Shown here: positions 18,721 to 28,146 of the stretch, piece after piece
Layout: each line of letters begins with the position of its first letter
Position numbering within the stretch: the stretch's first letter is position 1
NCBI GenBank assembly: GCA_947625935.1
Contig: CANQQE010000002.1
Coordinates: 1 to 64,000 of the forward strand
Origin: an uncultured Muribaculaceae bacterium
GTDB lineage: Bacteria > Bacteroidota > Bacteroidia > Bacteroidales > Muribaculaceae
Direction: 5' to 3'
Length of the DNA stretch: 64,000 nucleotides
The notes under the pieces: generated by a model
Seen by the model: only the letters and a program-made list of their open reading frames with translations
Databases searched by the model: none
Told to the model about the DNA's origin: nothing
Program-made: the position numbers and the translations under genes

Positions 18721-20567
18721 AATTCCAGCCACCTCATCTCTTTCTCATCGAGCGACATTTTGACCTCCTCATAGCGGGCAGACAGCGCCACGATGTCGTC
18801 GGCAGAGCCACCCGACTGAAACGACCGTTCAAGCTCATCTTTCTCAGCCGTCAGAGCGTCAATCTCCGCAGTCAGTGTCTCAAGTTCTTTACGCTCTTTG
18901 AACGTCAGCTTCCGCGGACGCTCAGACATAGGTCGTTTATCAGTCTTAGGCTTGGACGCAACAGCAACCGATGCCTCAGCACGTCTGCGCTCCTCACACC
19001 ATTGCCTATAGTCGGTGTAACCGCCGGGAAAATCTTTAACCCTCCCCTCACCCTCGAACACAAACAGATGATCGACTATACAATCAAGGAAAAAACGGTC
19101 GTGACTCACTATAATGGCACATCCTTTAAACTCCTTCAGATAATCCTCAAGAATACCAAGCGTCACGATATCAAGGTCATTTGTAGGCTCATCAAGAATG
19201 AGGAAATTGGGAGAACGCATCAACACCGCCGCAAGATGCAGGCGGCTACGCTCACCACCGCTCAATGTGTGGATGTATTTCTGCTGGTCGGCCGGACTGA
19301 ACAGGAAGTGTGTAAGAAATTGCATCGGAGTGTAATGTCGGTCACCATTGATGACTACATCCTCGGCAATCTCTGTAATGGCATCTATCACCTTCTTATT
19401 TTCATCAAACGATATTCCGTCCTGGCTGTAATAGCCGAAGCGAACTGTCTCCCCCACTTCAAACGCCCCGCTATCAGGCTTGACCAATCCCTGCAGCATC
19501 TTTATGAACGTAGATTTACCGACACCGTTCACACCTATTATCCCAACTTTCTCATAACGTGCGAACGTGTAGTTGAAATCATCGAGCACCACCTTATCCC
19601 CAAAACGCTTGGAAACCCCCTTGGCCTCGAATATCTTTGAACCGATATATGACGATTTTACCTGAAGATTGACATTTTTCTCTGAAAGATTTACTTGCGA
19701 ACGCTGCTTCAAATCATAGTAGGCATCAATGCGGTACTTCGCTTTGCCGGCACGAGCCTGAGGCTGGCGGTTCATCCACTCCTGTTCTTTGCTCAACAGG
19801 TTTTTCACCTTTGCAAGCTCGGCGGCCATCGCAGCGATGCGTTCCTCACGGCGGCGCATATAATATTCATAATTCCCGTCGTAGGCATATATTGACTCCC
19901 TGTCTATCTCTATTATTTTATTGCACACGCGATCAAGGAAATAACGGTCATGAGTCACCATCAGCAATGTCACCCTCGATTTCGACAGATAACCCTCAAG
20001 CCATTCCACGGTTTCAATGTCAAGATGGTTGGTAGGCTCGTCGAGAATTATGAGCTGAGGCTCCGAGAGAATCACGCGGGCAAGAGCCACACGTTTTTTC
20101 TGGCCTCCCGATAAAGTTGACACTCTCTGCTCCAGATTGGTTATGGACAACTGTGTCAGCATCTGTTTTAATCTGTCTTCATAATCCCATGCCCCGGCAT
20201 CGTCCATGGCGTGAATCGCAGCGTTGATTTCTTCATCATCGCCTGTGGCCAATGCCCTCTCGTATCCTCTCACTGCCCGTGTGACAGGAGTATCTGACAT
20301 CAGACAACATTCCCCAACGGTCATTTCCGGGGGCAATTCCGGTATCTGAGCCAGATATCCGACCCGCAAATCATTGTGATAAATCACAGAGCCGCTGTCG
20401 GGCGACTCCTCCCCTGCCAGACAACGGAGCATCGTGGTTTTTCCTGTGCCGTTTTTAGCGATAAGACCAATCTTGTCACCCTCGTTGACCCCGAAAGTCA
20501 CATCTTTAAACAATATACGGTCACCGACACTCTTGGTAAGATTCTCTACTTGCAGATAACTTGTCAT
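18705..20567 (-). CDS. ABC-F family ATPase (Uup/EttA-like)
   Basis: 620 residues from the ATG at 20565-20567; the frame runs further upstream but without family sequence. Two ATPase cassettes are present. Cassette 1 has Walker A GLIAKNGTGKTT, signature LSGGQKKRVALARV and Walker B LIILDEPTNHLD. Cassette 2 has GIIGVNGVGKST, LSGGERSRLHLAAV and FLILDEPTNDLD. There are no membrane segments. A charged linker lies between the cassettes, and a C-terminal coiled coil (KLTFKERKELETLTAEIDAL and on) resembles that of Uup. ABC-F proteins act on ribosomes, and some protect against antibiotics; which role applies here is not visible. The end of the gene overlaps the antiporter remnant in another frame. Confidence 0.9.
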   Translation of the reverse strand: MTSYLQVENLTKSVGDRILFKDVTFGVNEGDKIGLIAKNGTGKTTMLRCLAGEESPDSGSVIYHNDLRVGYLAQIPELPPEMTVGECCLMSDTPVTRAVRGYERALATGDDEEINAAIHAMDDAGAWDYEDRLKQMLTQLSITNLEQRVSTLSGGQKKRVALARVILSEPQLIILDEPTNHLDIETVEWLEGYLSKSRVTLLMVTHDRYFLDRVCNKIIEIDRESIYAYDGNYEYYMRRREERIAAMAAELAKVKNLLSKEQEWMNRQPQARAGKAKYRIDAYYDLKQRSQVNLSEKNVNLQVKSSYIGSKIFEAKGVSKRFGDKVVLDDFNYTFARYEKVGIIGVNGVGKSTFIKMLQGLVKPDSGAFEVGETVRFGYYSQDGISFDENKKVIDAITEIAEDVVINGDRHYTPMQFLTHFLFSPADQQKYIHTLSGGERSRLHLAAVLMRSPNFLILDEPTNDLDIVTLGILEDYLKEFKGCAIIVSHDRFFLDCIVDHLFVFEGEGRVKDFPGGYTDYRQWCEERRRAEASVAVASKPKTDKRPMSERPRKLTFKERKELETLTAEIDALTAEKDELERSFQSGGSADDIVALSARYEEVKMSLDEKEMRWLELFEIE

Positions 20568-20585
20568 CGCTTGGTTTATATTGAT

Positions 20586-20617
20586 AGCCCCGCTATAAGC
20601 ATAGCTTACGCGGGGCT
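20586..20617 (-). terminator. GC-rich hairpin between the TPR gene and the ABC-F gene
   Basis: AGCCCCGC (20586-20593) and GCGGGGCT (20610-20617) form an 8-bp stem with further pairing inside the loop. It lies about 50 bases beyond the TPR gene stop and about 20 bases before the ABC-F start. No good T tract follows, so it may be a weak terminator or a leader hairpin of the ABC-F gene. Confidence 0.4.
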
Positions 20618-20665
20618 GATGATTATGCAGCACATTGCGGCAGACGCCGTGTTATGCGCTTGGAG

Positions 20666-22297
20666 TTATTTCAGTTTGGTTTCGATAAACTCGCGGAGAG
20701 GCTGGTTCTCTGGGTCAATTTCAAGGAATTTTGTGAAATAGACCTTTGCGTTCTCCATGTCACCTTGGCCAAGATAATAGTTACCTATCTGATTGTAGCA
20801 AGTGACATATGTGTCTTTGCGCGAGGTTTTATTATCGGGGTTTTTGTCAAGAAGGTCAACAGTCTGCTTGAAAGCGTTGATAGTTTCTTCGTCAGCCTTG
20901 TTGTCGTTCTTGATGAGAAGTATGCGGGCCTTGGTGAAAGGAAGATTGTAGTTGTCGGGAACCTTTGCGATTACCTCGTCAACATATTTGATAGCGTTGC
21001 CGACAGCAGCCTCGCGCTCGGGCGAACCGGCTTCGGAGGTAGCGGCGACATTCTGATAACGGCGAGCAAGCACAAACAGGTCATTGGTCGAATAGTCCCC
21101 GAGGTCGATGTATTTTTGCTGTGCCTCGGCTGCCTGTGGATACATCTTAGCCTTAGTGTAAGCCGCGCTAAGGTCGAGCAAAAGATCTTTCTTATCGGGG
21201 AAGGTCTTGACTGCTTCCTCAAACTGGGCTACAGCCACTGTGTCCTGGCCAAGTTCCTGAAGAACTGTGCCGTAAGTGGTGAAATCGTTGGGAACATACT
21301 TACCTTTGGCCGCCGGGTTGGCGAAAAATACTTTAGCGTATTTCTCAGCCTCCTGATAATTTTTCATCGCAGCCTGGTCAAGGAACTGCAGACGCTGCAT
21401 ATACATATTGCCCGGGTCTTCTGAAAGAATTTTGGCGGCCAAGTCAAACGATTCCTGATATTTCTTGCCGAAGTTGAGCAGTGCCACATATCTAATCTCA
21501 TCTTTCTTGAAGTGATTGGGGTTTTGGATGTATTTGCCATACTGCTCGGCAGCCATAGTGAACTGGTTGTTGTCATAGTATTTTTCAGCAAGTTCACGCT
21601 GAGCGAGAGCCGAGTTGGGTTGTTTCTCCAAAAGCGCTTTCAGACGGTCAATTGAATATGCGGGATTGACAGTGAAATAAGTACGGGCATATTTCACATA
21701 GCTTTCAGGATGGTCGATCTCATTGTTATCCTCAATGTCAAACGCCATTGCCATATCATAGAGACCCGCGGCCTCACCCACATTGGTGGGGGCAATCATA
21801 TCGGCCTGCAGAATGTATATTGCAGGGTGCTTCTTGTTGATCTTGATGGCCTTCTCAAGCATTTTGTCAATCTCTTTGGCATAAGCCGTGGGATTGGCGA
21901 AATGATAAGCACGCGCCATATCGACATATAGGACAGCGTCCTTTTTAGCGAGCGACTGAGCTTTCTTAAATTCAGCCTCGGCTGCGCTTTTGTCACCGCT
22001 GACGAGATCGACCGCTCCAAGACCTACATAATTGTAAGCAAAGTCGGGGTTGGCTGCGATACCATCGTTAAAATACTTCTGTGCGGCAGCCTTGTCACCG
22101 TTTTTCAAAGCGATAGCTCCGAGATAGTAGTTGGCCTGAGCCTTGTCGGTAGCCGCATCACCGATCGTACGGTTCAGGATGATAGAGGCTTCCTCAAGAT
22201 TGTCGGCATTGTAATATTGGATTCCATCTTTAAATCCTTGTGCCGAAGCTGTAACGGCACCTGCCAACAGTAAAGAACTCAAAAATTTAATTCTCAT
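20666..22297 (-). CDS. Exported tetratricopeptide-repeat protein
   Basis: 543 residues with a signal peptide (MRIKFLSSLLLAGAVTASAQ). TPR units fill nearly the whole mature protein, for example KAQANYYLGAIALKNGDKAA near residue 52 and TCYNQIGNYYLGQGDMENAK near the end. It is a periplasmic scaffold of unknown partner. It follows the PstS-like lipoprotein gene by 37 bases in the same direction. In other Bacteroidales a TPR protein and a PstS-like protein commonly sit behind exbB-exbD-tonB genes; here the TonB-complex genes are absent from the neighbourhood. Function is therefore open. Confidence 0.8.
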   Translation of the reverse strand: MRIKFLSSLLLAGAVTASAQGFKDGIQYYNADNLEEASIILNRTIGDAATDKAQANYYLGAIALKNGDKAAAQKYFNDGIAANPDFAYNYVGLGAVDLVSGDKSAAEAEFKKAQSLAKKDAVLYVDMARAYHFANPTAYAKEIDKMLEKAIKINKKHPAIYILQADMIAPTNVGEAAGLYDMAMAFDIEDNNEIDHPESYVKYARTYFTVNPAYSIDRLKALLEKQPNSALAQRELAEKYYDNNQFTMAAEQYGKYIQNPNHFKKDEIRYVALLNFGKKYQESFDLAAKILSEDPGNMYMQRLQFLDQAAMKNYQEAEKYAKVFFANPAAKGKYVPNDFTTYGTVLQELGQDTVAVAQFEEAVKTFPDKKDLLLDLSAAYTKAKMYPQAAEAQQKYIDLGDYSTNDLFVLARRYQNVAATSEAGSPEREAAVGNAIKYVDEVIAKVPDNYNLPFTKARILLIKNDNKADEETINAFKQTVDLLDKNPDNKTSRKDTYVTCYNQIGNYYLGQGDMENAKVYFTKFLEIDPENQPLREFIETKLK

Positions 22298-22334
22298 ATT
22301 AATTACTGTGTTAGTTATGTGTTATTTAATTGAT

Positions 22335-23312
22335 TTATTCGACGTTGACCATACGGGGATGCACGGTGGCGGGAAGTATGCCGGTCTTCATGATTATTTT
22401 CTGACCTTGGAAGCCTGTTACAAACGAGAAGAACCCGTGGGACGGTGTCCCCCCTACCCCGGTCGTTATCATATATATAGATCGGAACAGCGGATAGCGT
22501 CCATCGTAGATATATGCCTGATAGGGCTGGTAGGCTTCTATGCTATCATCGCGGCGCACCTTCAGAACTTTGACCGAGGTGTCAAAAGTCGAGGCTACGG
22601 TGTCCTCCACCTCAAGACTCTTAGCCATCGATTCGGCTGATGAAGTCTCGGAATTGCGCATATCAGCCGAAATCCAGCTTACGCCAATGATACCGATAGC
22701 GTTCTTATTGTTTTTCACAGCCTCAAACACCTCGGGATTGGTGTTCTGGGCGAATACATTTTGTCCGAACTTGCCGCCGCTGAGGAGCGAATCTTTCATA
22801 TACTGAACCGTGCTCGACCCCTCGTTGTCAAAAACGACCGATATTTTACCGAGCTTACTTGGCTCAAGCTGGTTCCACTCGGTAATCTCGCCCGTTAAAA
22901 TCTCTTTTATCTCTTTTATCGACAAGATGTTAACCGTATTGGCCGGATTGACTATCAAAGCGATTGCATCAACCGCTATGCGTTTCGATTTAGGCTTTTT
23001 CTTGTTCGATTCGAGGTATTGACGTTCTTGGGGTGTGAGATCCCTCGCCAACACCGCCGACGGGACGTGCAGACCCATCAGTGAATCGACAGCGGCCTTC
23101 TCGCTGATATAGTAAGGTAAAACGCTCACGTCGGGATAGATATACTCAAAGACACCTATCTCCTGCTCCATTATGTTCTCAAAACTTGCGTCACACGCCA
23201 AAATGGTGGTGCCGCTTGTCGAGGTCACACCGTTAGACTTGTCAGAATATTTGCCACAGCCTGTGAACGCCAGCGTCAACGCTACAGATGCCAATATCAG
23301 ATATTTATTCAT
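22335..23312 (-). CDS. PstS-like phosphate-binding lipoprotein
   Basis: 325 residues with a lipobox ending at Cys19 (LAFTGCGKYSDK), so a lipid-anchored binding protein. The body has the PstS/PBP-like-2 fold pattern: ILACDASFENIMEQEIGVFE, then VDAIALIVNPANTVNILSI, a hinge segment SVVFDNEGSSTVQYMKDSL, and YPLFRSIYMITTGVGGTPSH. No PstABC permease genes are adjacent. The partners are instead a small membrane protein upstream and a TPR protein downstream, so a classical phosphate importer role is doubtful. Ligand identity is inference. Confidence 0.8.
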   Translation of the reverse strand: MNKYLILASVALTLAFTGCGKYSDKSNGVTSTSGTTILACDASFENIMEQEIGVFEYIYPDVSVLPYYISEKAAVDSLMGLHVPSAVLARDLTPQERQYLESNKKKPKSKRIAVDAIALIVNPANTVNILSIKEIKEILTGEITEWNQLEPSKLGKISVVFDNEGSSTVQYMKDSLLSGGKFGQNVFAQNTNPEVFEAVKNNKNAIGIIGVSWISADMRNSETSSAESMAKSLEVEDTVASTFDTSVKVLKVRRDDSIEAYQPYQAYIYDGRYPLFRSIYMITTGVGGTPSHGFFSFVTGFQGQKIIMKTGILPATVHPRMVNVE

Positions 23313-23342
23313 GACCGCAATGGATTTTTATGAGGATTCATG

Positions 23343-23567
23343 TTAAAAACTTGAGTCTATGCCTCTGAACTGACGTATGGCTCTCCATATACCGTATAGG
23401 ATGAACAAGCCGCCGCCGCACCAGCGCAGCCAGTTCCAGCCGGGGCCCCAGTCAAAGAAGTTGATAAGCAACAAAACGCCCATGCCCACATAGACGATAA
23501 TCATGATTATTCCAAAAATAGTGCGGGCAACACCGCCTACCGCTGAATTTCCGTTTGACTCTTTCAT
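23343..23567 (-). CDS. Small two-helix membrane protein
   Basis: 74 residues. Two hydrophobic helices are visible (TIFGIIMIIVYVGMGVLLLI and WLRWCGGGLFILYGIWRAI) separated by the short aromatic loop NFFDWGPGWNW. The ends are charged (MKESNGNS and RQFRGIDSSF). It is the first gene of a three-gene minus-strand set with the PstS-like and TPR proteins, 30 bases from the next start. I recall similar small proteins near TonB/ExbD-linked PstS genes in Bacteroides, but the family has no known function. A probable promoter lies at 23732-23763. Confidence 0.7.
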   Translation of the reverse strand: MKESNGNSAVGGVARTIFGIIMIIVYVGMGVLLLINFFDWGPGWNWLRWCGGGLFILYGIWRAIRQFRGIDSSF

Positions 23568-23731
23568 TTTCGTATACTGTTAAAAACGTTAAATCTATCG
23601 AATGTGATGTGGGTGGAAATTCCCATCCGATTCTTTAAATTTAACAGTTTCAAGTCATTAATGTTCGCAATGCGAGCCACATCTTATGCAGAATGGCCGC
23701 AACAGACCGCATAGCCATTGACTTGCGTTTG

Positions 23732-23763
23732 TAAAGGTAGTAAAAAATTATCTGATTTAACAA
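23732..23763 (-). promoter_or_regulatory. Probable promoter of the small membrane protein-PstS-TPR set
   Basis: On the minus strand TTG (complement of 23761-23763), 21 nt, then TACCTTTA (complement of 23732-23739), which has one mismatch to TAnnTTTG. It would give a leader of about 160 nt. The remainder of 23570-23855 contains no gene that I can see. Confidence 0.4.
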
Positions 23764-23854
23764 TTTAAGAATAAGCGATTATAATCTATTAACACGCTTG
23801 TGCCACTATCGCAGAAACATATTCTGTAATTTTGCATAAAACCACCGAGATATT

Positions 23855-25138
23855 ATGTTACCACCACTGGCCGAACGTATGCGGCCCACGACACTCGACA
23901 ATTACATCGGCCAAGACCATTTGATCGGCCCTAACTGCATACTCCGCCGCATGATTGACGGCGGCAAACTCTCATCGTTCATTCTGTGGGGTCCCCCCGG
24001 GGTAGGCAAAACCACATTGGCTAAAATCATTGCCAACACCACTAAATCTCCGTTCTACACTCTCAGCGCAGTCCATGCGGGGGTAAAAGATGTCCGCGAA
24101 GTGCTCGACCGATGCCGCCGCGACGCAGCCAGCATGTTCTCCGACGGCCGCCCCATCCTGTTCATAGATGAAATCCACCGATTCAACAAATCTCAGCAAG
24201 ACTCCCTGCTTGGGGCTGTCGAGAGCGGGACTGTGACGCTAATAGGGGCGACAACCGAAAACCCGTCGTTTGAGGTCATACGCCCTCTGCTGTCACGCGC
24301 CCAGGTCTACACGCTGAAACCCCTCGAAGCGTCACAATTACAGCAACTGCTCGATCATGCGATAGCCGACGACGAAATCCTCTCTATGCGGGATGTCAGA
24401 GTCGAGGAAACCGACGCTTTGTTCCGATTCGCAGGCGGCGACGCCCGCAAAATGCTCAACATCCTCGATCTGCTTGAACAATCCACTCCCGCCGGAGAAC
24501 CGATGGTAATAAATGACCGACTCGTTACCGACCGTTTGCAAGAAAACCCCGCCGCCTATGACAAAAACGGTGAGATGCACTACGACATAATCTCGGCCTT
24601 CATAAAGAGCATAAGAGGCAGCGACCCCGATGCAGCGGTCTATTGGCTCGCTCGGATGATAGCCGGAGGCGAAGACCCTGAATTTATAGCGCGCAGGATG
24701 GTTATACTCGCCGCAGAGGATATCGGGTTGGCCAATCCCAACGCATTGTTGCTCGCAAACACCACATTTGACGTCATACAGAAAATCGGTATGCCCGAAG
24801 GGCGCATACCTTTATCGGAATGCGCCATATATCTTGCCACATCGGCCAAAAGCAACTCGGCCTATCTCGCCATCGATGCCGCATTGGCCACGGTTGAACG
24901 AACAGGCGACCTCCCCGTGCCGCTTCACTTGCGCAACGCCCCCACAAAACTGATGAAACAGATGGGTTACGGTCACGACTACAAATATTCGCACGATTAC
25001 CCGGGGCATTTCGTGCAACAGCAATTTTTGCCTGACAACGTCGCATCATCGCAATTATGGAACCCGGCTGACAACCCGGCCGAACAAAAGCTCAGGGAAG
25101 TGCAACGCTCCCGTTGGAACGGCATGAAACGCTATTAA
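23855..25138 (+). CDS. rarA: Replication-associated recombination ATPase RarA (MgsA)
   Basis: 427-residue AAA+ clamp-loader-like ATPase acting at stalled forks. Visible are LAERMRPTTLDNYIGQDHL at the start, Walker A GPPGVGKTTLAK, Walker B PILFIDEIHRFNKSQQD, sensor 1 LIGATTENPSFEV, and the C-terminal tetramerisation region (YDIISAFIKSIRGSDPDAAV and PVPLHLRNAPTKLMKQMGYG) typical of RarA. Preceded by TAATTTTG at 23827-23834, a good -7 element without an obvious -33 partner. Its TAA stop shares bases with the TAA of the convergent kup gene. Confidence 0.95.
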   Translation: MLPPLAERMRPTTLDNYIGQDHLIGPNCILRRMIDGGKLSSFILWGPPGVGKTTLAKIIANTTKSPFYTLSAVHAGVKDVREVLDRCRRDAASMFSDGRPILFIDEIHRFNKSQQDSLLGAVESGTVTLIGATTENPSFEVIRPLLSRAQVYTLKPLEASQLQQLLDHAIADDEILSMRDVRVEETDALFRFAGGDARKMLNILDLLEQSTPAGEPMVINDRLVTDRLQENPAAYDKNGEMHYDIISAFIKSIRGSDPDAAVYWLARMIAGGEDPEFIARRMVILAAEDIGLANPNALLLANTTFDVIQKIGMPEGRIPLSECAIYLATSAKSNSAYLAIDAALATVERTGDLPVPLHLRNAPTKLMKQMGYGHDYKYSHDYPGHFVQQQFLPDNVASSQLWNPADNPAEQKLREVQRSRWNGMKRY

Positions 25139-27105
25139 TCAGGCACCCGCCTTATCCGGCGTCCGGCCATATTATTAATTATTAGCGGAACATTCTCAAC
25201 TGTCACATTGCTCGTGTCAAGGCCAAACGCGTCTTCATCACTCATGGCAATATGACGCAATTTGTCATGCAGCGACATGACAAGGCCCGACATGGCGGTA
25301 CAGCAGCTCGCCGCCGAAAACACACGGTGAATTATAATGAACCTGAAGTCTCCGGCTATGCCGTGCGACCTTAGCGAAGGGTAGGAACTCGTGATGTCGA
25401 GTTCACCGGCGGCAACCATATCCTCGACAATCTGCCTCAGATACACGCTCACTCTTGGACGCACACGGAAACCGAGTCTCAGATCAATGCTGAACATCGT
25501 TGACGGAATCAGAGTCGTGACGTCGTATTCAAGCGTGTCAGGCTCATCAACGACATCGAGCCTGATTATCCAGTAATGGTCGGCGCGCTTAGGCTGCTTA
25601 TTTATTATGGAGTAGAGCAACTTGCGCTCTACCTCATCGGAACGCTTTGAACGGCTCATGTAGATCACATTTGCCGCATATTTGGGTATCTCGCAGTCTG
25701 ACTTTATATCAGCTATGATTTCCAATGAATCGTTAACTTTTGCATACTCTATATAACGGTTTCTGACCTGTTCCGCCTGATACCACACCAACATTACACC
25801 GACGACGATTCCCGCAATCAGGATAGTAAACCAACCGCCATGCGCGAACTTGAAAAGATTTGCCACAAAAAACGCCCCCTCTATAGTCACGAATACTATG
25901 AGAAACAGGGATACCAATACCCGCTGAACCCCTTTGTGGCTCAAGTAAAACGCAAGCAACACGGTTGTCATGAGCATAGTCACCGTAATCGCCAGCCCAT
26001 AGGCGGCCTCCATTCTCGATGATGTGCCGAATATCAGCACTGTGAGCACACAACCCGCATACAGAAACCAGTTTATGGCGGGAATGTATAGCTGCCCCTT
26101 GACAGTCGTGGGATAGTTTATTCTGAGCCAGGGCCAGAATTTAAGGTTCATCGCCTCGCTGAATATCGTAAACGAACCGCTCAATAACGCCTGACTTGCG
26201 ATAATGGCCGCACCGGTTGACAGAACGATTCCTCCTGCGAGCATCCAGCCCGGCATAATGGCATAAAACGGATTAACCCCCGCTGCCACCACATCGGCAT
26301 TAGCTATTATCCATGCCCCTTGACCAAGATAGTTCAGGATAAGCATCGCTTTGACAAACAGCCAGCTATAAGTGATGTTGTAACGGCCGCAATGGCCAAG
26401 GTCAGAATACAACGCTTCAGCACCTGTCGTACAGAGAAAAACCGCCCCGAGAATCATGAACCAATGTGGATAATCAATGAGCATCCTCACTGCGTAGACC
26501 GGATTAAAGGCTTTAAAGATCGGCATATACTCACCTATATTCATCACCCCGAGTGCGCCGAGGGTCAGAAACCACAAAAGCATGAACGGCCCGAATCCCT
26601 TGCCGATAGCCCGAGTCCCGAATTTCTGCACGAAAAAAATCCCCGTGATTATGACAAGTGCGATTGGCACCACAGGGGCCGAAGGGCTGATAGCCGATAA
26701 CCCCTCCACCGCCGATGTCACGGTCATGGCCGGAGTGATTATACCGTCGGCAATCAACGCGCTCGCACCTATTGCAGCTAAGATATAAAGCCACTTATGG
26801 CGGAACCGTCTGAGGAGTGCGTATAGGGCAAGTATGCCACCCTCCCCTTTGTTATCGGCACGCAAAGCTATCAGCACATATTTCACTGTGGTCTGCAGAG
26901 TCAGCGTCCATATGATGCACGACACGGCACCGATTATATAGTCAGCGCCCCAGCCTGAATTAGCGTTGATAATGGCTTTCATCACATAAAGCGGGGAAGT
27001 GCCGATATCGCCGAAGACTATCCCTATAGCGACAAGTAAAGCCCCAGCTGTCACTTTATGGCAGCCGTAAGAGACAGAAGTACAACTCGATTTTTTCACT
27101 CTCAT
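25135..27105 (-). CDS. kup: Potassium uptake protein Kup
   Basis: 656-residue Kup/HAK-type K+:H+ symporter of the inner membrane. The signature region GIVFGDIGTSPLYVMKAI lies near residue 29, followed by about twelve hydrophobic segments to residue ~440 and a C-terminal cytoplasmic domain. ADNKGEGGILALYALLRRF and GQGAWIIANADVVAAGVNPF are conserved Kup stretches. It is convergent with rarA, sharing four bases (TTAA). Together with the antiporter at 60410 and the RCK_C remnant at 18539 it marks K+ transport genes in the window, but they are not an operon. Confidence 0.95.
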   Translation of the reverse strand: MRVKKSSCTSVSYGCHKVTAGALLVAIGIVFGDIGTSPLYVMKAIINANSGWGADYIIGAVSCIIWTLTLQTTVKYVLIALRADNKGEGGILALYALLRRFRHKWLYILAAIGASALIADGIITPAMTVTSAVEGLSAISPSAPVVPIALVIITGIFFVQKFGTRAIGKGFGPFMLLWFLTLGALGVMNIGEYMPIFKAFNPVYAVRMLIDYPHWFMILGAVFLCTTGAEALYSDLGHCGRYNITYSWLFVKAMLILNYLGQGAWIIANADVVAAGVNPFYAIMPGWMLAGGIVLSTGAAIIASQALLSGSFTIFSEAMNLKFWPWLRINYPTTVKGQLYIPAINWFLYAGCVLTVLIFGTSSRMEAAYGLAITVTMLMTTVLLAFYLSHKGVQRVLVSLFLIVFVTIEGAFFVANLFKFAHGGWFTILIAGIVVGVMLVWYQAEQVRNRYIEYAKVNDSLEIIADIKSDCEIPKYAANVIYMSRSKRSDEVERKLLYSIINKQPKRADHYWIIRLDVVDEPDTLEYDVTTLIPSTMFSIDLRLGFRVRPRVSVYLRQIVEDMVAAGELDITSSYPSLRSHGIAGDFRFIIIHRVFSAASCCTAMSGLVMSLHDKLRHIAMSDEDAFGLDTSNVTVENVPLIINNMAGRRIRRVPD

Positions 27106-27165
27106 AGATTGAATTGAAGCACGGTTATAGCTCTACAACAAAATCATGTTCCAATCAGTTTTCGG

Positions 27166-27966
27166 TCAACGCACCTTTAGCTGCCAGAAAGCCACTGCGG
27201 CAGCCGAAGCGACATTGAGCGAATCCACTCCGTGCGACATAGGTATCCGCGCCACATAGTCTGTCTTGGCAATCGTGCTTTCCGCCAACCCGTCGCCCTC
27301 CGTACCCATCACTATGGCCAATCGCGGCTATGCCGACAACACAGGGTCATCGATTGACACCGAATCGTCAGTCAACGCCATCGCCACCGTCTTAAAGCCT
27401 AAGCGGCTCAGACTATCGACAGGCTCATCGAGCCAAGCCCACGAAACGAGAAAGACCGAACCCATTGACACTCTCACAGCCCGCCTGTTTAACGGATCAC
27501 ATGATTGCCGCGTAAGCAGCACGGCATCAATGCCCAGAGCGGCGGCAGCGCGAAATATAGCCCCGATATTTGTAGTATCGACCACACCGTCAATCACCAC
27601 GATCCTTTTCGCATTGACACATATTTCATCGACAGCCCGACTCGCAGGCCGCCGCATAGCCATAAGCACGCCCCGAGTCAATTTATAGCCGGTCAGCTCA
27701 GCCAACATTTCACGATTCCCGGTGTAGATAGGCATATTACCGCATCGCTCAATAATTTCTGCTGCGTCGCCCTCAATGTGACGGCGCTCGCAAAGCATTG
27801 ATACAGGCTCATAACCTGCGTCGAGAGCCACGTTGATTACTTTGGGGCTCTCAGCGATGAACATACCACTATCTTGATTAATATGGTTACGCAGTTGGGC
27901 CTCGGTCAACCGGCTGTAGACCTCGACACCCGAATCATCAAGTGACTTAATCTCTATCAAATTCAT
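27166..27966 (-). pseudogene. SpoU/TrmH-family RNA methyltransferase interrupted by an amber codon
   Basis: The continuous reading frame spans 266 codons with one internal TAG at 27328-27330. Before it lie the substrate-binding N-domain (MNLIEIKSLDDSGVEVYSRL) and SpoU motif 1 (DGVVDTTNIGAIFRAAAALG). After it the frame continues with motif 2, PRLAIVMGTEGDGL, and motif 3, IPMSHGVDSLNVASAAAVA, then TGA. Motifs 2 and 3 form the knotted SAM-binding site, so the 212-residue truncated product should be inactive. The sequence on both sides of the TAG is otherwise intact, so the lesion is recent, or a base error. An intact paralogue lies at 31136-31918. Confidence 0.8.
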
Positions 27967-28146
27967 CTGATTCTCGCATTACTTTTTTACAAATTTAGAA
28001 ATTTTCAACAATTTTCTGCATCAGCATTGGTGATTAAAGAAATTTTTCTTGAATTATCTGCGATTTTATGACAATTTGCGGTTTCAAAGAGAAAATTTTC
28101 ATTAAATTTGCACCCTAAAATCACTTATTCAGTAAAATTTGCGAAT

